From Brevibacterium casei CIP 102111 (GTDB lineage Bacteria; Actinomycetota; Actinomycetes; Actinomycetales; Brevibacteriaceae): a stretch of 64,000 nt of DNA. The notes under the pieces are model-generated. The model did no database searches and was not told the origin of the DNA. It saw only the letters and a program-made list of their open reading frames with translations. The position numbers and the translations under genes were made by a program. The stretch covers positions 434,001 through 498,000 of the forward strand of contig NZ_FXZC01000001.1 of the NCBI RefSeq assembly GCF_900169275.1, given 5' to 3'. Shown piece after piece: positions 36,422 through 46,876 of this stretch (the first letter of the stretch is position 1; every line of letters begins with the position of its first letter).

Positions 36422-37092
36422 TGACCACCGAGGGCAACGATCCGTCGTCCGAGGAGCCACGCTTCACCTTCCATGACAAGCGCCGGGTCGATCCGGACAC
36501 CGGTGAACTCCGTCCCGAGGCCGACGCCGAGTCGGCCTCGGGGGCCGGGGAGGGACAGGACACCGAGGAAGTGTTGGCCGATGCCAGCGACCTCGGGGTC
36601 GATATCCCCGCCGATGCCTCGAGCCTGAACGACACCGAGGCGGCCGCCGAGCCGGGTGGGGCCGAGCCCGCTCCCGGGTCCGAGGCCGCCGCCCACCTCG
36701 CCGATCTCAAGCGGATCAACGCGGAGTACGCCGCCTACCGGATGCGTGCCGACCGCGAACGCGAGCGGGCGGCAGCGGGCGGGACGATCAAGGTCGTCGA
36801 GGCCTTGGTCCCCGTCCTCGACGAGGTGCGGCTGGCGCAGGAGAACGGCGACGTCTCCGGGCCCTTCGAGGCCCACGTGAACAAGCTGCTCGACGCGCTG
36901 GCCAAGGTCGGCGTCGAACAGTACGGCGCCGTCGGCGACGAGTTCGATCCGCGGCTGCATGAGGCCCTCATGCAGCAGCCGTCGGACGACGTCGAGGTGC
37001 CGACGGTCTTCATGGTCATGCAGCCGGGGTACCGCATGGGTGATCGCATCATCCGCGCGGCCCGCGTCGGCGTGCAGCAGCCGGAGGACTGA
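36421..37092 (+). CDS. grpE: nucleotide exchange factor GrpE
   Basis: A 223-residue GrpE that releases ADP from DnaK. A long acidic, disordered N terminus (1-95) is followed by the coiled coil ([27 protein letters not shown]) and the beta domain ending [26 protein letters not shown], the GrpE signature. Its ATG overlaps the dnaK stop by one base (TAATG), so the two are translationally coupled. Confidence 0.96.
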   Translation: MTTEGNDPSSEEPRFTFHDKRRVDPDTGELRPEADAESASGAGEGQDTEEVLADASDLGVDIPADASSLNDTEAAAEPGGAEPAPGSEAAAHLADLKRINAEYAAYRMRADRERERAAAGGTIKVVEALVPVLDEVRLAQENGDVSGPFEAHVNKLLDALAKVGVEQYGAVGDEFDPRLHEALMQQPSDDVEVPTVFMVMQPGYRMGDRIIRAARVGVQQPED

Positions 37093-37122
37093 GGATCCCG
37101 ACCCCGCCGAGGTGGGACCGCC

Positions 37123-37150
37123 TCCCAGCGTCCGTGAGCGGACGCTGGGA
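37123..37150. terminator. 12-bp hairpin inside the dnaK operon
   Basis: 37123-37134 pairs exactly with 37139-37150 around a TGAG loop, in the 214-base grpE-dnaJ gap. No U-run; it may reduce read-through into dnaJ-hspR or stabilise the dnaK-grpE mRNA. Confidence 0.6.
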
Positions 37151-37306
37151 CGAAGGAACCGCCTCGGCGACGGTCCGGAGTCTCCGGGACGCAGACGTTG
37201 TCCGGGGGCTGCGGATTGTGAGCGGACAGATGAGGGAAACGATGACAGAGCCGAGGCCAGGTGGCAGCGGCACGACGAACAGGACAAGGAAGAAGGGAGG
37301 TGCCAG

Positions 37307-38356
37307 ATGAGTACCGGACCGCAGAATGACTGGTTCGAGAAGGACTTCTACAAGACCCTCGGCGTCTCCAAGGACGCGACGGACTCCGAGATCAAGAAGG
37401 CCTACCGCAAGCTCGCGCGGAAGTACCATCCGGACGCGAATCCGGGGGACGCCGAGGCGGAGGCGAAGTTCAAGGAGATCGGACAGGCCCACCAGGTGCT
37501 GTCGAACAAGGAGTCGCGCGAACAGTACGACCAGGTCCGCGCGATGGGCAGCGGCGCCAGGTTCAGCGCCGGTGCCGGTGGTGCCGGCGGCGGAGGCGGG
37601 TTCGACGATGTCTTCTCCGACCTCTTCGGAGGCGGCGGGCGCACGCGCACACGCACGACCTACTCGCCCGGCGGCGGAGGGTTCGGCGGCGGATACGGCG
37701 ACGTTCCGCCCGATCTCGCCGATCTGCTCAACGGCTTCGGCGGCGGTGCCTCCTACGGCGGCTACGGTGACAGCGGCTTCGGCGGCGGCTACTCGCCCCC
37801 GGTCAAGGGCGGTGACATCAAGTCCTCGACCAATCTCAGCTTCACCGAGGCTGCCAACGGTGCCTCGGTCAAGCTGAAGATGCCGAACGGGAAGCCGCTG
37901 ACCGTGCGCACCCCGATCGGGGTCAAGGACGGGCAGAAGATCCGTCTGGCCGGCAAGGGCAAGGCGAGCCCGAACGGCGGAGAGCCCGGCGACGTCATCC
38001 TCACGGTCCACGTCAAGCCGCACCCGGTGTTCACCCGCGACGGCGACAACTTGCGGATGGACCTGCCGGTGAGCTTCGACGAAGCGGCCCTCGGTGCGGA
38101 GGTCAAGGTGCCCACGCTCGGCGGTCAGCCCGTCAAGGTGAAGATCCCCGCGGGCACGCCCTCGGGTCGGACCCTGCGCGTGCGTGGCAAGGGCGTGCAG
38201 ACGAAGAAGGGCACGGGCGACCTGCTCGTAACCGTTGAGATCGTCGCCCCGAAGAACCTCTCGAAGGAGGCCAAGGAAGCGGTCGAGGCCTACAAGGCGG
38301 CGACCGAGTCCGAGGATCCGCGAGCCGGCCTGCTCGATCGGGCCAAGGCGAGCTGA
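37307..38356 (+). CDS. dnaJ: DnaJ-family co-chaperone lacking the zinc finger (CbpA-like)
   Basis: A 349-residue J-protein stimulating DnaK ATPase. The J domain carries HPD (41-43); a Gly/Phe-rich region (about 75-170) follows, then two beta substrate-binding domains beginning near [12 protein letters not shown]. The CxxCxGxG zinc repeats of classical DnaJ are absent, so this is a type II protein like CbpA. GGGAGG lies upstream of the ATG. Third gene of the heat-shock operon, 214 bases behind grpE and 14 bases before hspR. Confidence 0.92.
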   Translation: MSTGPQNDWFEKDFYKTLGVSKDATDSEIKKAYRKLARKYHPDANPGDAEAEAKFKEIGQAHQVLSNKESREQYDQVRAMGSGARFSAGAGGAGGGGGFDDVFSDLFGGGGRTRTRTTYSPGGGGFGGGYGDVPPDLADLLNGFGGGASYGGYGDSGFGGGYSPPVKGGDIKSSTNLSFTEAANGASVKLKMPNGKPLTVRTPIGVKDGQKIRLAGKGKASPNGGEPGDVILTVHVKPHPVFTRDGDNLRMDLPVSFDEAALGAEVKVPTLGGQPVKVKIPAGTPSGRTLRVRGKGVQTKKGTGDLLVTVEIVAPKNLSKEAKEAVEAYKAATESEDPRAGLLDRAKAS

Positions 38357-38370
38357 GGCGGCGGGGCACA

Positions 38371-38820
38371 ATGCAGTTCTCTCAGAGTGCGGCGCTCTAT
38401 GTCATCTCCGTGGCAGCGGAACTCGCGGGCATGCACCCGCAGACCCTGCGGCAGTATGACCGGATGGGCCTCGTCACCCCGCAGCGGACGGCCGGCAAGG
38501 GCCGCCGCTACTCGGGGCGGGACATCGCCAAGCTGCGCCTGATCCAGCATCTCTCCCAGGACGAGGGCGTCAACCTCGTGGGGATCAAGAAGATCATGGA
38601 GATGCAGAACCAGATCGACGCCCTCCGGAGCCGGAACCAGGAGCTCGAGGAGGAGGCCCTCGCCCAGGCGGAGGCACGCGAGCGGGATGCCCGCGTGTTC
38701 GCCGCCGGGTCGAGGGGCGACGTCGTCTCGATCGCCCGTGGCCGGCGGCCGAAGGTGTCGCCGGAGTCCGGGACCGGAGCCGTGGTGCTCTACGACGACT
38801 TCCGCGCCCGGAGGGTGTGA
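38371..38820 (+). CDS. hspR: heat-shock repressor HspR (MerR family)
   Basis: A 149-residue MerR-type repressor. The DNA-binding part (ALYVISVAAELAGMHPQTLRQYDRMGLVTPQRTAGKGRRYSGRDI) is the HspR signature; a coiled-coil segment (MQNQIDALRSRNQELEEEA) follows and the C-terminal tail ends VVLYDDFRARRV. It binds HAIR sites upstream of dnaK, with DnaK as co-repressor in studied relatives. The last codons and stop are duplicated at 46877-46932, at the far end of the urease island. Confidence 0.96.
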   Translation: MQFSQSAALYVISVAAELAGMHPQTLRQYDRMGLVTPQRTAGKGRRYSGRDIAKLRLIQHLSQDEGVNLVGIKKIMEMQNQIDALRSRNQELEEEALAQAEARERDARVFAAGSRGDVVSIARGRRPKVSPESGTGAVVLYDDFRARRV

Positions 38821-39071
38821 GCGCCCGGCGGCGACGCGGCGCCTGGTAGCACGGCGTGAGCGCCGACGTGACAGCGCGGCGCCGAGCGTGAGCGAACAGG
38901 GGTGGCTGAGGCCGCCCCTTTTCTTATACCCGGGGTGTTCCTCCGCGGCGTCGGGCGACCAGTGGCGTCGCTTCGAGCCGCATCCGCGCGCTGCCGGCTG
39001 GTTTGAGTCGGTTTTCGCCCGATGAGTCTGTTCCTGAACCGACCGATCGAGCGAGAACCGACTCATTTGCG
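38769..39071 (+). repeat. direct repeat, copy A (hspR 3' end and downstream palindrome)
   Basis: Block 1 (38769-38824) contains the end of hspR and its stop; block 2 (38934-39071) contains an inverted repeat (39005-39018 with 39051-39064). Both blocks recur in the same order and orientation at 46877-47070. Here they are separated by 109 bases that include the hspR terminator. Confidence 0.92.
38899..38928 (+). terminator. hspR terminator
   Basis: GGGGTGGC (38899-38906), TGAG loop, GCCGCCCC (38911-38918), then TTTTCTTATA: one of the few classical Rho-independent terminators in this window. Confidence 0.85.
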
Positions 39072-39196
39072 TGTGCGCGGGTCGGAGTGGCGCTCGGTTC
39101 CTGTGGCTCCGCCCGCAGGAAGCCCCTGAGCGCAGCCGATGTCCGCGGCTGCTCTCACAGCCACCACTGGTCACTGCGCGGACCTGTCCGCGAGAT

Positions 39197-39247
39197 GAAA
39201 CTTTGGTCTCGAAACATGGACGAAACTCAGTCGACACGCACCGAAAC
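39197..39247 (+). promoter_or_regulatory. GAAAC boxes upstream of the urease operon (GlnR-like?)
   Basis: GAAAC occurs at 39197, 39211, 39222 and 39243. The pair at 39211/39222 is spaced GAAAC-N6-GAAAC, the spacing of actinobacterial GlnR half-sites (GTnAC-N6-GAAAC). Nitrogen control of urease would make sense but is inference. Confidence 0.4.
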
Positions 39248-39301
39248 AATCGCCTGCCAGGATGGGCGATGTTGGGATCGGGCGCGACTGAGAGGGCCAC
39301 C

Positions 39302-40972
39302 ATGAAAGAGACATCGGCGACACCGCCGCCGGGCAGCAGCGAGGCGAAGACCGCGGCGCGGGAGAGCCTCGAGGACTACACGCTGCGCTTCGCCCCGCGC
39401 TCCTACCGGACTTGGGCGCCGGCCGTCGTCGCGACGAGTGCGCTCGGCGGGATCGCCTACCTCGCGGACTTCTCGATCGGCGCGAGCATCGGGCTCGCCC
39501 ACGGCACGGCCAATGGGATCCTCGGCATCCTCACCGCGGCGATCATCATCTTCCTCACCGGGTGGCCGCTCGCGTTCTACGCCGCCCGCTACAACCTCGA
39601 CCTCGACCTCATCACTCGCGGGGCCGGATTCGGCTACTACGGCTCGGTCATCACGAACATCATCTTCGCGACCTTCACCTTCATCTTCTTCGCCCTCGAG
39701 GGCTCGATCATGGCGCAGGGACTCTACCTCGGCCTCGGGATACCGCGCCCGATCGGCTACCTCCTCTCCACGGTCATCATCTTCCCGCTCGTCATCTTCG
39801 GCATGAAGGCCCTCGCCCGGCTCCAGGTCTCGACGACGCCGCTGTGGCTCGTCCTCATGGTCGTGCCCGTCGGCTACCTCATCGCCTTCCAGCCCGACTC
39901 CGTGAGCTCGTTCTTCGCCTACCAGGGAGAGAGCGGGGAGAGCGCGAACTTCGCCTCGGCGATGCTCGCCGCCGGCGTCTGCCTCTCCCTCATCGCCCAG
40001 ATCGCCGAGCAGATCGACTACCTGCGCTTCATGCCGCCCCGCACCCCGGCCAACCGTCGCAGCTGGTGGACCGCGGTCATCCTCGCCGGTCCCGGCTGGG
40101 TGATCTTCGGGGCGACGAAGCAGATCATCGGCATGTTCCTCGCCGTCTACCTCATCGTCAACGTCCCCGGAGCGACGAGCTTCGCGACCGAACCCGTCCA
40201 GCAGCTGCTCGCCACCTACGAGCAGATGATGCCGCAGTGGCTCGCGCTCCTGCTCGCCGTCGTCCTCGTCGTCATCTCGCAGGTGAAGATCAACGTCACC
40301 AACGCCTACTCCGGCTCGCTGGCGTGGACGAACGCGTACACGCGGATCACCAAGCGCTACCCGGGGCGGATCACGTTCCTCGTCGTCAACCTCCTCTTCG
40401 CGCTCGCGCTCATGGAGCTGAACATGTTCGACTTCCTCAACGCGATCCTCAGCTTCTACGCCAACCTCGCGATGTCGTGGATCTGCGTCGTCGCCGCCGA
40501 CATCGCGATCAACAAGTACGTCCTCGGACTCTCCCCGAAGACACCGGAGTTCCGTCGTGGGATGCTCTACGACTGGAATCCCGTCGGAGTCGTCTCGCTG
40601 CTCCTCTCCGGAGGAGTGTCGATCGCGATCTATTTCGGGGCCTTCGGGTCCGCCGTCCAGCCGTTCTCGCCGCTCTTCGCCGTCGGCATCGCGATCGTCG
40701 CGACCCCGCTCATGGCGATCCTCACCCGTGGCCGGTACTATCTGCGCCGCCGCGACGACGGCATCGACGTGCCCTTGCTCGACGAGCACGGCAACCCCAC
40801 CGACGCCACCCTGTGGTGCCACGTCACGGAGATGGAGTTCGAGCGTCCGGACATGATCGCCTCGGCGAAGCGCGGACCCAACGGCGAAACCCTCTACCTC
40901 AGCTCCCTGGCACTGTCGACCGATCGCCTCGGCGAACACGTCCTGCCGGCCGACCCCGTGCGGGAGCGCTGA
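39302..40972 (+). CDS. NCS1-family permease linked to urease
   Basis: A 556-residue membrane protein with about 12 helices and the NCS1 (purine/cytosine/hydantoin permease) pattern: [49 protein letters not shown] and [18 protein letters not shown]. It begins the urease operon and its stop overlaps the ureA start (TGATG), so urea or a urea-yielding compound such as allantoin or a purine is the probable substrate. No clear Shine-Dalgarno before the ATG. It is the first gene inside the repeats. Confidence 0.85.
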   Translation: MKETSATPPPGSSEAKTAARESLEDYTLRFAPRSYRTWAPAVVATSALGGIAYLADFSIGASIGLAHGTANGILGILTAAIIIFLTGWPLAFYAARYNLDLDLITRGAGFGYYGSVITNIIFATFTFIFFALEGSIMAQGLYLGLGIPRPIGYLLSTVIIFPLVIFGMKALARLQVSTTPLWLVLMVVPVGYLIAFQPDSVSSFFAYQGESGESANFASAMLAAGVCLSLIAQIAEQIDYLRFMPPRTPANRRSWWTAVILAGPGWVIFGATKQIIGMFLAVYLIVNVPGATSFATEPVQQLLATYEQMMPQWLALLLAVVLVVISQVKINVTNAYSGSLAWTNAYTRITKRYPGRITFLVVNLLFALALMELNMFDFLNAILSFYANLAMSWICVVAADIAINKYVLGLSPKTPEFRRGMLYDWNPVGVVSLLLSGGVSIAIYFGAFGSAVQPFSPLFAVGIAIVATPLMAILTRGRYYLRRRDDGIDVPLLDEHGNPTDATLWCHVTEMEFERPDMIASAKRGPNGETLYLSSLALSTDRLGEHVLPADPVRER

Positions 40973-41274
40973 TGCACTTCACTCCGGGCGACACGGAGAA
41001 GCTGCTGCTGTCGGTGGCCGGGATGATCGCCCGTGACCGGCTTGCACGGGGAGTGCCCCTCAACCACCCCGAGGCCATCGCGCTGCTGAGCACGTGGGTC
41101 ATCGAGCGCGCCCGCGAGGGGGCGAACGTCGAGGAGCTCATGGTCACCGGGCGCGAGGTGCTCACCAGGGGCGACGTCATGGACGATGTGCCGCCCATGC
41201 TCCACGACGTCCAGGTCGAGGCAACCTTCCCCGACGGGCGCAAGCTCGTCACCATCCACAACCCCATCGACTGA
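40972..41274 (+). CDS. ureA: urease subunit gamma
   Basis: The 100-residue gamma subunit: [39 protein letters not shown] then [31 protein letters not shown], the standard ending. Part of the (ABC)3 nickel enzyme that hydrolyses urea to ammonia and carbamate. Start overlaps the permease stop. Confidence 0.97.
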   Translation: MHFTPGDTEKLLLSVAGMIARDRLARGVPLNHPEAIALLSTWVIERAREGANVEELMVTGREVLTRGDVMDDVPPMLHDVQVEATFPDGRKLVTIHNPID

Positions 41275-41285
41275 CAGGACCACCC

Positions 41286-41687
41286 ATGACAGGGACGAGA
41301 GACCACGGGCCCGGGGCCGTACGGGTGCGCGAGGGCATCCGCGTGCTCAACCGGCGCAGCGCCCCCGACACCGGCACCGTGACCATCGAGAACACCGGCG
41401 ACCGGCCCGTGCAGATCGGATCGCACATCCACCTGCCCGACGTCAACGACGCCCTGTCCTTCGATCGCCGAGGCGCGACCGGGTTCCGTCTCGACGTCCC
41501 CGCGGGGACGTCGGTGAGGTTCGAACCGGGGGCCTCGCGGACCGTGGCGATCGTCCGCCTCGGCGGGCGCAAGCGTGTCCCCGGCCTGCAGATCCGAGAG
41601 GAGGCAGCCGCCGCCGAGGCGGCGCGAAGTGACGAGGGTTCGTCCCCCGACGCGGGGGAATCCGGCGCCGAGGCGGGGGAGGGCTGA
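41286..41687 (+). CDS. ureB: urease subunit beta
   Basis: A 133-residue beta subunit. The core ([52 protein letters not shown] type sequence, [17 protein letters not shown]) is normal. About 25 extra C-terminal residues are Ala/Glu/Gly-rich and acidic, longer than the usual beta subunit. Its stop overlaps the ureC start by one base. Confidence 0.96.
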   Translation: MTGTRDHGPGAVRVREGIRVLNRRSAPDTGTVTIENTGDRPVQIGSHIHLPDVNDALSFDRRGATGFRLDVPAGTSVRFEPGASRTVAIVRLGGRKRVPGLQIREEAAAAEAARSDEGSSPDAGESGAEAGEG

Positions 41688-43390
41688 TGGTCGAGATCTC
41701 AGCCCAGCGCTACGCCGCGCTCTTCGGTCCCACGACCGGGGATCAGGTCCGCCTCGGCGACACCGACCTGTGGATCGAGATCGAGGAGGACCGGACCTTC
41801 GGCGGGGACGAAGCGGTCTTCGGCGGCGGGAAGTCGATCCGCGAATCGATGCTCCAGGGCACGACGAGCCGGGCCGAGGGCGCGCCGGACACCGTCATCA
41901 CGAACGTCATCGTCCTCGACTGGTGGGGTGTCATCCGCGCCGACGTCGGGATCCGCGACGGCAGGATCACGGCACTCGGTCGGGCCGGCAACAGCGACAT
42001 CGCCGACGGCGTCGACCCCGAATTGGAGATCGGCGCCTCGACCGACGTCATCTCCGGCGAGGGCCGCATCCTCACCGCCGGGGGCATCGACTCCCACGTT
42101 CACCTCCTCTCGCCCTCGCAGATCCACGAGGCGCTCGCGACCGGCATCACCACCGTCGTCGGGGGCGGTACAGGACCGTCCGAGGGGAGCAAGGCGACGA
42201 CGGTCACCCCCGGGGCGTGGCACCTGGGCAGGATGCTGCAGGCCCTCGACGCCCTGCCGGTCAACGTGCTGCTGCTCGGCAAGGGGAACACGATCTCGGC
42301 GGAAGCGCTCGCCGAACAGGCACTCGGCGGGGCGGCCGGCTACAAGATCCACGAGGACTGGGGTGCCACCCCGGCGGCGATCGACGCGGCCCTGCGCGCC
42401 GCCGACACCCACGGACTCCAGGTGGCCCTCCACTCGGATTCGCTCAACGAATCCGGATTCGTCGAATCGACGATCTCCGCGATCGCCGGGCGCAGCATCC
42501 ACGCCTTCCACGTCGAAGGCGCCGGCGGCGGACACGCCCCGGACATCCTCTCCATCGCGGCACTCGAGAACATCATCCCCGGATCGACCAACCCGACGCT
42601 GCCGCACACCGTCAACACCGTCGCCGAGCATCTCGACATGCTCATGGTCTGCCACCACCTCAACCCGAGCGTGCCCGAGGACCTCGCGTTCGCCGAATCC
42701 CGGATCCGCGCGACGACGATCGCCGCCGAGGACATCCTCCACGACATGGGCGCCCTGTCGATCACGTCCTCGGACGCGCAGGCGATGGGCCGGATCGGGG
42801 AGGTCATCACCCGCACGTGGCAGGTCGCCCACACGATGAAGCACCGTCGGGGCCGCCTCGGCGAATCCCTGCCGGCCGACAACGAACGCGCCCGCCGCTA
42901 TGTCGCGAAGTACACGATCAATCCGGCCATCGCCCACGGCGTCGATGAGTACATCGGGTCGATCGAAGCGGGGAAGATGGCCGACCTCACCCTGTGGGAT
43001 CCGCGGTTCTTCGGCGTGCGACCCGACCTCGTCATCAAGGGTGGGACGATCGCGTGGGCGGGCCTCGGCGATCCGAACGCCTCGATCCCGACCCCACAGC
43101 CGGTGCTCATGCGCCCGGCCTTCGGCGATGCGATCGGGGCGCAGACCTCGGTGTCGTTCGTCGCTCCCGCGGCGGTCGAGGACGGATTGCGCGAGCGGCT
43201 CGGGCTCCGGCGTCGGCTCGTCGCCGTCCGGCCGACACGGGAGATCGGGAAGAAGGACATGCGCAACAACGACGTCCGCCCGGCCATCGACATCGACCCG
43301 GACACGTTCGCGATCGCCATCGACGGCGAACTCGTCACCGCGGCACCGGCGACCGCCCTTCCGCTCACCCAGCTCTACCAGATGTTCTGA
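41687..43390 (+). CDS. ureC: urease subunit alpha (catalytic)
   Basis: The 567-residue catalytic subunit. All metal-site residues are visible: the His pair in [10 protein letters not shown], the carbamylated Lys in GYKIHEDWG, His in [11 protein letters not shown] and [10 protein letters not shown], and Asp in [11 protein letters not shown]; the flap His is in MVCHHLNP. Compared with the usual IDTHIHFI, the first motif reads IDSHVHLL. Tightly coupled with ureB upstream and ureF downstream. Confidence 0.98.
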   Translation: MVEISAQRYAALFGPTTGDQVRLGDTDLWIEIEEDRTFGGDEAVFGGGKSIRESMLQGTTSRAEGAPDTVITNVIVLDWWGVIRADVGIRDGRITALGRAGNSDIADGVDPELEIGASTDVISGEGRILTAGGIDSHVHLLSPSQIHEALATGITTVVGGGTGPSEGSKATTVTPGAWHLGRMLQALDALPVNVLLLGKGNTISAEALAEQALGGAAGYKIHEDWGATPAAIDAALRAADTHGLQVALHSDSLNESGFVESTISAIAGRSIHAFHVEGAGGGHAPDILSIAALENIIPGSTNPTLPHTVNTVAEHLDMLMVCHHLNPSVPEDLAFAESRIRATTIAAEDILHDMGALSITSSDAQAMGRIGEVITRTWQVAHTMKHRRGRLGESLPADNERARRYVAKYTINPAIAHGVDEYIGSIEAGKMADLTLWDPRFFGVRPDLVIKGGTIAWAGLGDPNASIPTPQPVLMRPAFGDAIGAQTSVSFVAPAAVEDGLRERLGLRRRLVAVRPTREIGKKDMRNNDVRPAIDIDPDTFAIAIDGELVTAAPATALPLTQLYQMF

Positions 43391-43401
43391 TGGAGGGATC
43401 G

Positions 43402-44139
43402 ATGAACGGTGGTTGCGGCGGGACTGCGGTGCCTGGTGCCGCCTCGGCGACCCTCATGATGCTTCTCGCCGACGCCCGCCTGCCGGCCGGTGCCCACGTG
43501 AGTTCGAACAGCGTCGAAGCCGGGCTGCGGCAGGACCTCACCCCCGCCGAGGTGCCGGCGTACATGCGCGCCCGAATGCGCACGGTCGTCCGCGTCGAAG
43601 CCGGCACCGCCGTCGTCACCCGCCACGCAGTCCGCAGCGCCGCCACCGACGGTCGGCCGGGCCTCTCCGACGAGCACCCCGACCTCGCCCAGGCACTCGA
43701 GTCCATCACCGAGGAATGGGCGGCCCGCACCCCCAGTCCCGCACTGCGGGAGATCGCCGAGGTGCTCGGGGCCGGGCTGCGCCGCGTCGCCGTCGTCCTG
43801 TGGCCGCAGCTGGCTGGCGTGCTGCCCCGCCGAGGGTGTCCGCGTCCCCTTGTGCTCGGTGCCATCGCCGCCGTCGCCGAGGTGTCGGCGGCCGACCTCG
43901 TGCGTATCGTCGCCTACGACGACGCGCAGACCGTCGCCGCTGCGACTCTCAAACTCGAACCGATGGACCCGATCCGGGCCACCGGTTGGGTGCTCGGGGC
44001 GTGCACCGCCATCGAGTGCTTCGTCGCCGACCTGGCGACGCTCACCGTCCCGGCAGCGATCCCCGCTGCCGGGGCACCGCTCATCGAGGACTGGGCAGAG
44101 GTCCAGTCCGCACTTCCGAGGAGGCTGTTCCGTGCCTGA
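43402..44139 (+). CDS. ureF: urease accessory protein UreF
   Basis: A 245-residue helical accessory protein, part of the UreD-UreF-UreG complex that loads nickel. [25 protein letters not shown] is the family opening and the end LFRA matches. I chose the ATG at 43402 because GGAGGG lies five bases upstream; an ATG at 43390 overlapping the ureC stop would add four residues. Confidence 0.88.
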   Translation: MNGGCGGTAVPGAASATLMMLLADARLPAGAHVSSNSVEAGLRQDLTPAEVPAYMRARMRTVVRVEAGTAVVTRHAVRSAATDGRPGLSDEHPDLAQALESITEEWAARTPSPALREIAEVLGAGLRRVAVVLWPQLAGVLPRRGCPRPLVLGAIAAVAEVSAADLVRIVAYDDAQTVAAATLKLEPMDPIRATGWVLGACTAIECFVADLATLTVPAAIPAAGAPLIEDWAEVQSALPRRLFRA

Positions 44140-44989
44140 GTTCCCCACCCCACACCGGTCCCTGCGCCTGGGCGTCGCCGGGCCCGTCGGCACCGGCAAG
44201 AGTTCGCTCATCGCGATGATCTGCCGCGCGCTCGCCGCCGAGATCCGCATCGGCGTCATCACCAACGACATCTACACCGACGAGGACGCCCGCCTGCTCC
44301 GGGCCGCCGGGGTTCTCGAACCCGAGCGGATCCGCGCGATCGAGACCGGCGCGTGCCCGCACACCGCGATCCGCGATGACGTCACCGCCAACCTCGCCGG
44401 TGTCGAGGAGTTGGAAGCCGACTTCGATCCTCTCGACCTCGTCCTCGTCGAATCCGGCGGCGACAACCTCACCGCGACGTTCTCCCCGGCGCTCATCGAC
44501 GCCCAGATCTTCGTCCTCGACGTCGCCGGGGGCGGTGACGTCGCCCGGAAGGGAGGACCGGGCATCGGTCGCGCCGACCTCCTCGTCGTCAACAAGACCG
44601 ACCTCGCCCCCTACGTCGGTGTCGATGTCGAGCAGATGGTCTCCGACGCCGAGGCGGCACGGGAGGGAGCGCCGGTCCTCGGGCTCTCGCGTCTCGACGA
44701 GGAATCCGTGGCACGCCTGCGCACGTGGCTGCTCGACCTGCTCGAGAAGCATCGGGCCGGTGCCCATGAACCGCAGGATCCGGGCCCGATGGCCCCGCAC
44801 TTCCACGCCGATGAGGACGGCGGATACATCCACTCCCACGACGACGCTGAAGCGGAGCACAACCACGCATACGCGGACGACGAGCACGAGCATGCACACA
44901 GTCACGCCGAGGCATCCGGGACGGGGACGGCCTCACCGGAGTCCCGGTCGGAGCAGCCCGAGCCTGCGGTCGCGGACGCCCGGGGATGA
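44132..44989 (+). CDS. ureG: urease accessory GTPase UreG with His-rich C-terminal tail
   Basis: A 285-residue SIMIBI GTPase that drives nickel insertion. P-loop GPVGTGKSS (17-25), the nickel-binding CPH (75-77) in [18 protein letters not shown] and [10 protein letters not shown] are present. After residue 215 comes a non-standard extension with ten histidines between 223 and 258, most as H-x-H, then a disordered acidic end. Its GTG start (GAGGAG upstream) overlaps ureF by 8 bases and the stop overlaps ureD. Since the operon has no ureE, this tail may take the nickel-chaperone role (inference). Confidence 0.95.
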   Translation: MPEFPTPHRSLRLGVAGPVGTGKSSLIAMICRALAAEIRIGVITNDIYTDEDARLLRAAGVLEPERIRAIETGACPHTAIRDDVTANLAGVEELEADFDPLDLVLVESGGDNLTATFSPALIDAQIFVLDVAGGGDVARKGGPGIGRADLLVVNKTDLAPYVGVDVEQMVSDAEAAREGAPVLGLSRLDEESVARLRTWLLDLLEKHRAGAHEPQDPGPMAPHFHADEDGGYIHSHDDAEAEHNHAYADDEHEHAHSHAEASGTGTASPESRSEQPEPAVADARG

Positions 44990-45831
44990 CCCTCATCGCA
45001 GTCGAGCAGGTCGCCGGCCGCGACCTGCCTCAGCTGCGTCTCACGCCGGGTCTCATGCAGCCGCGGCTCGTCTCCCGCGCGGCAGGTGGGCGCGCGCATG
45101 TCGCGATCGTCGCCGGGGGAGCGGCCCTGCTCGGCGGAGACGCCGTGTCCATCGGGATCCGGGTCGGTCCTGGCTGCAGCCTCCTCGTCGAGGACGTCGG
45201 CGGCACCGTCGCCTACCCCTGCCGTGATGCCGACTCCCGGTGGGACGTCGACATCGACGTCGCCGAGGGTGCCAGCCTCGTCTGGGAGACGTTTCCGTTC
45301 GTCGTCGCCTCGGGAGCGCGCGTGCGACGCTCGACCCAGGTGCGCTTCGGGGCCGCCGCCACGGTGTGCCTGCGCGAGACGCTCGTGCTCGGGCGATCGG
45401 GTGAGGACGGCGGGGCGATCACCAGCACCACCGATGTCCGAGACACGACCGGTGCACCGTACTTCGTCGAGGAGCTCGCCATCGACGGGAGCTCGCCGGA
45501 ACCGGGAGTGATGGGAACTGCCTCGGTGCTCGACACCGCGATGCTCTTCGGCCGGCGCAGCGACACGGAGGCACGCGGCAACACGGACGGGCACGGTCGA
45601 ATCCTCCACCTCGCGCGTCCTGGAGCGATCGCGCGAGCAAGCGGGACGCACACCCACGACGCGCACGTCGACGCCGTGTGGAAGGCGTGGACGAAAGCGA
45701 CCACGAACGGTGACGACTCGACCGTCTCCAGGCGCAGAGTTCCACAGATGACACCAGCCCAGCACACCGACCCAGCGATGACAGACGACACCAGTCCAGT
45801 GAAGACAAGGGAAAGAGGGACGGAGCGATGA
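44986..45831 (+). CDS. ureD: urease accessory protein UreD
   Basis: A 281-residue UreD/UreH protein, the scaffold of the maturation complex. [36 protein letters not shown] and [16 protein letters not shown] are typical. The last 50 residues are hydrophilic and not conserved. Overlaps ureG at the start and the nickel transporter at the end by 4 bases each. Confidence 0.9.
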   Translation: MTLIAVEQVAGRDLPQLRLTPGLMQPRLVSRAAGGRAHVAIVAGGAALLGGDAVSIGIRVGPGCSLLVEDVGGTVAYPCRDADSRWDVDIDVAEGASLVWETFPFVVASGARVRRSTQVRFGAAATVCLRETLVLGRSGEDGGAITSTTDVRDTTGAPYFVEELAIDGSSPEPGVMGTASVLDTAMLFGRRSDTEARGNTDGHGRILHLARPGAIARASGTHTHDAHVDAVWKAWTKATTNGDDSTVSRRRVPQMTPAQHTDPAMTDDTSPVKTRERGTER

Positions 45832-46865
45832 GCACGACAGCAGAGAAGAGCACCTCGGCGAGCAGGACGGATGAGGCAGCAGCCGACAGAGGATCGCGCC
45901 GAGCCCGAGTCCCCGCCCTTGTCGTCGCGGCGCTCGCGGTCACGGGAATCGGGCTCGTGCTCGCCTCGACGAGCGAGATCGGTCCTGCGGCGGCGTGGGG
46001 TCTGGCGGCGACTGCCGTGCTCCTCGGTGCCAGGCACGCCTTCGACGCCGACCATATCGCCATCATCGACAACGTCACCCGCCGGCTTGCGGTCGCCGAC
46101 CACACGAGACTCCGCGGCGGTGCAATCGGATTCTGGTTCGCTCTCGGCCACTCGAGCGTCGTCATCGTCACCGCCGCCTTCGTCACCGCCGGGGCCGCTG
46201 CCGTCCGCAGCCTCGTCGAGAGCGAGGATTCGGGGGTGCGGGAGGTCCTCGGCATGTGGGGACTGACATTCGCGACCTGCGTCGTCGGCATCTTCGGGAT
46301 CGTCAACCTCATCGCGTTCGTCCGTCTCCTGCGCCGCCGCCCAGGGGACGCGGCAGCGGAAGGGGCAGCCGCCTCGGCGAGTCGGGGTCCGATCTCCATG
46401 ATCTTCTCCCGCCTCATCGACACCGTCGACCGTCCGACGCGCATGTATCCGGTCGGGTTGCTCTTCGGCCTCGGATTCGACACGGCGGCGACGATCGGGC
46501 TGATGATCGCGGCAGGGACCACGGCGGCGAGCACCTCACCCCTGCTCGCGCTGTCCCTGCCCCTGCTCTTCGCCGCGGGCATGGCCGCCTGCGACACCGG
46601 CGACAGCGTGATGATGGCGCGCCTCTACCGGTGGGCGGCCGGGGACGGCGGGCGGTTCCGGAGGTACAACCTCATCGTCACCGGACTCTCGGTGCTCATC
46701 GCCGGGGTCGTCGTCATCGCCGGCATCGCCGAGGTGGGGGCGGAAACGGCAACGTTCGCCTTGCCAACGCTCAACACCGAGTACCTCGGGTTCGTCGCCA
46801 CCGGAGTCTTCGCCCTCATCGCCGTCGTCGCGCTCGTCGTCGCCCGCAGGCGCACAGACGGGTGA
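45828..46865 (+). CDS. nixA: NiCoT-family nickel/cobalt transporter
   Basis: A 345-residue membrane permease of the NiCoT family. The signature in helix II, GARHAFDADHIAIIDN (about 66-81), and the matching LFGLGFDTAATIG block later are clear, with LGHSSVV between. It supplies nickel for urease. The first 25 residues are hydrophilic. Last gene of the operon, with the second repeat copy starting 12 bases after its stop. Confidence 0.94.
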   Translation: MSTTAEKSTSASRTDEAAADRGSRRARVPALVVAALAVTGIGLVLASTSEIGPAAAWGLAATAVLLGARHAFDADHIAIIDNVTRRLAVADHTRLRGGAIGFWFALGHSSVVIVTAAFVTAGAAAVRSLVESEDSGVREVLGMWGLTFATCVVGIFGIVNLIAFVRLLRRRPGDAAAEGAAASASRGPISMIFSRLIDTVDRPTRMYPVGLLFGLGFDTAATIGLMIAAGTTAASTSPLLALSLPLLFAAGMAACDTGDSVMMARLYRWAAGDGGRFRRYNLIVTGLSVLIAGVVVIAGIAEVGAETATFALPTLNTEYLGFVATGVFALIAVVALVVARRRTDG

Positions 46866-46876
46866 CCGGAGCGGAC

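Noticed and set aside
35039..36460. 473-codon minus-strand open frame opposite dnaK
   Set aside because: Antisense of a highly conserved gene; no ribosome-binding site.
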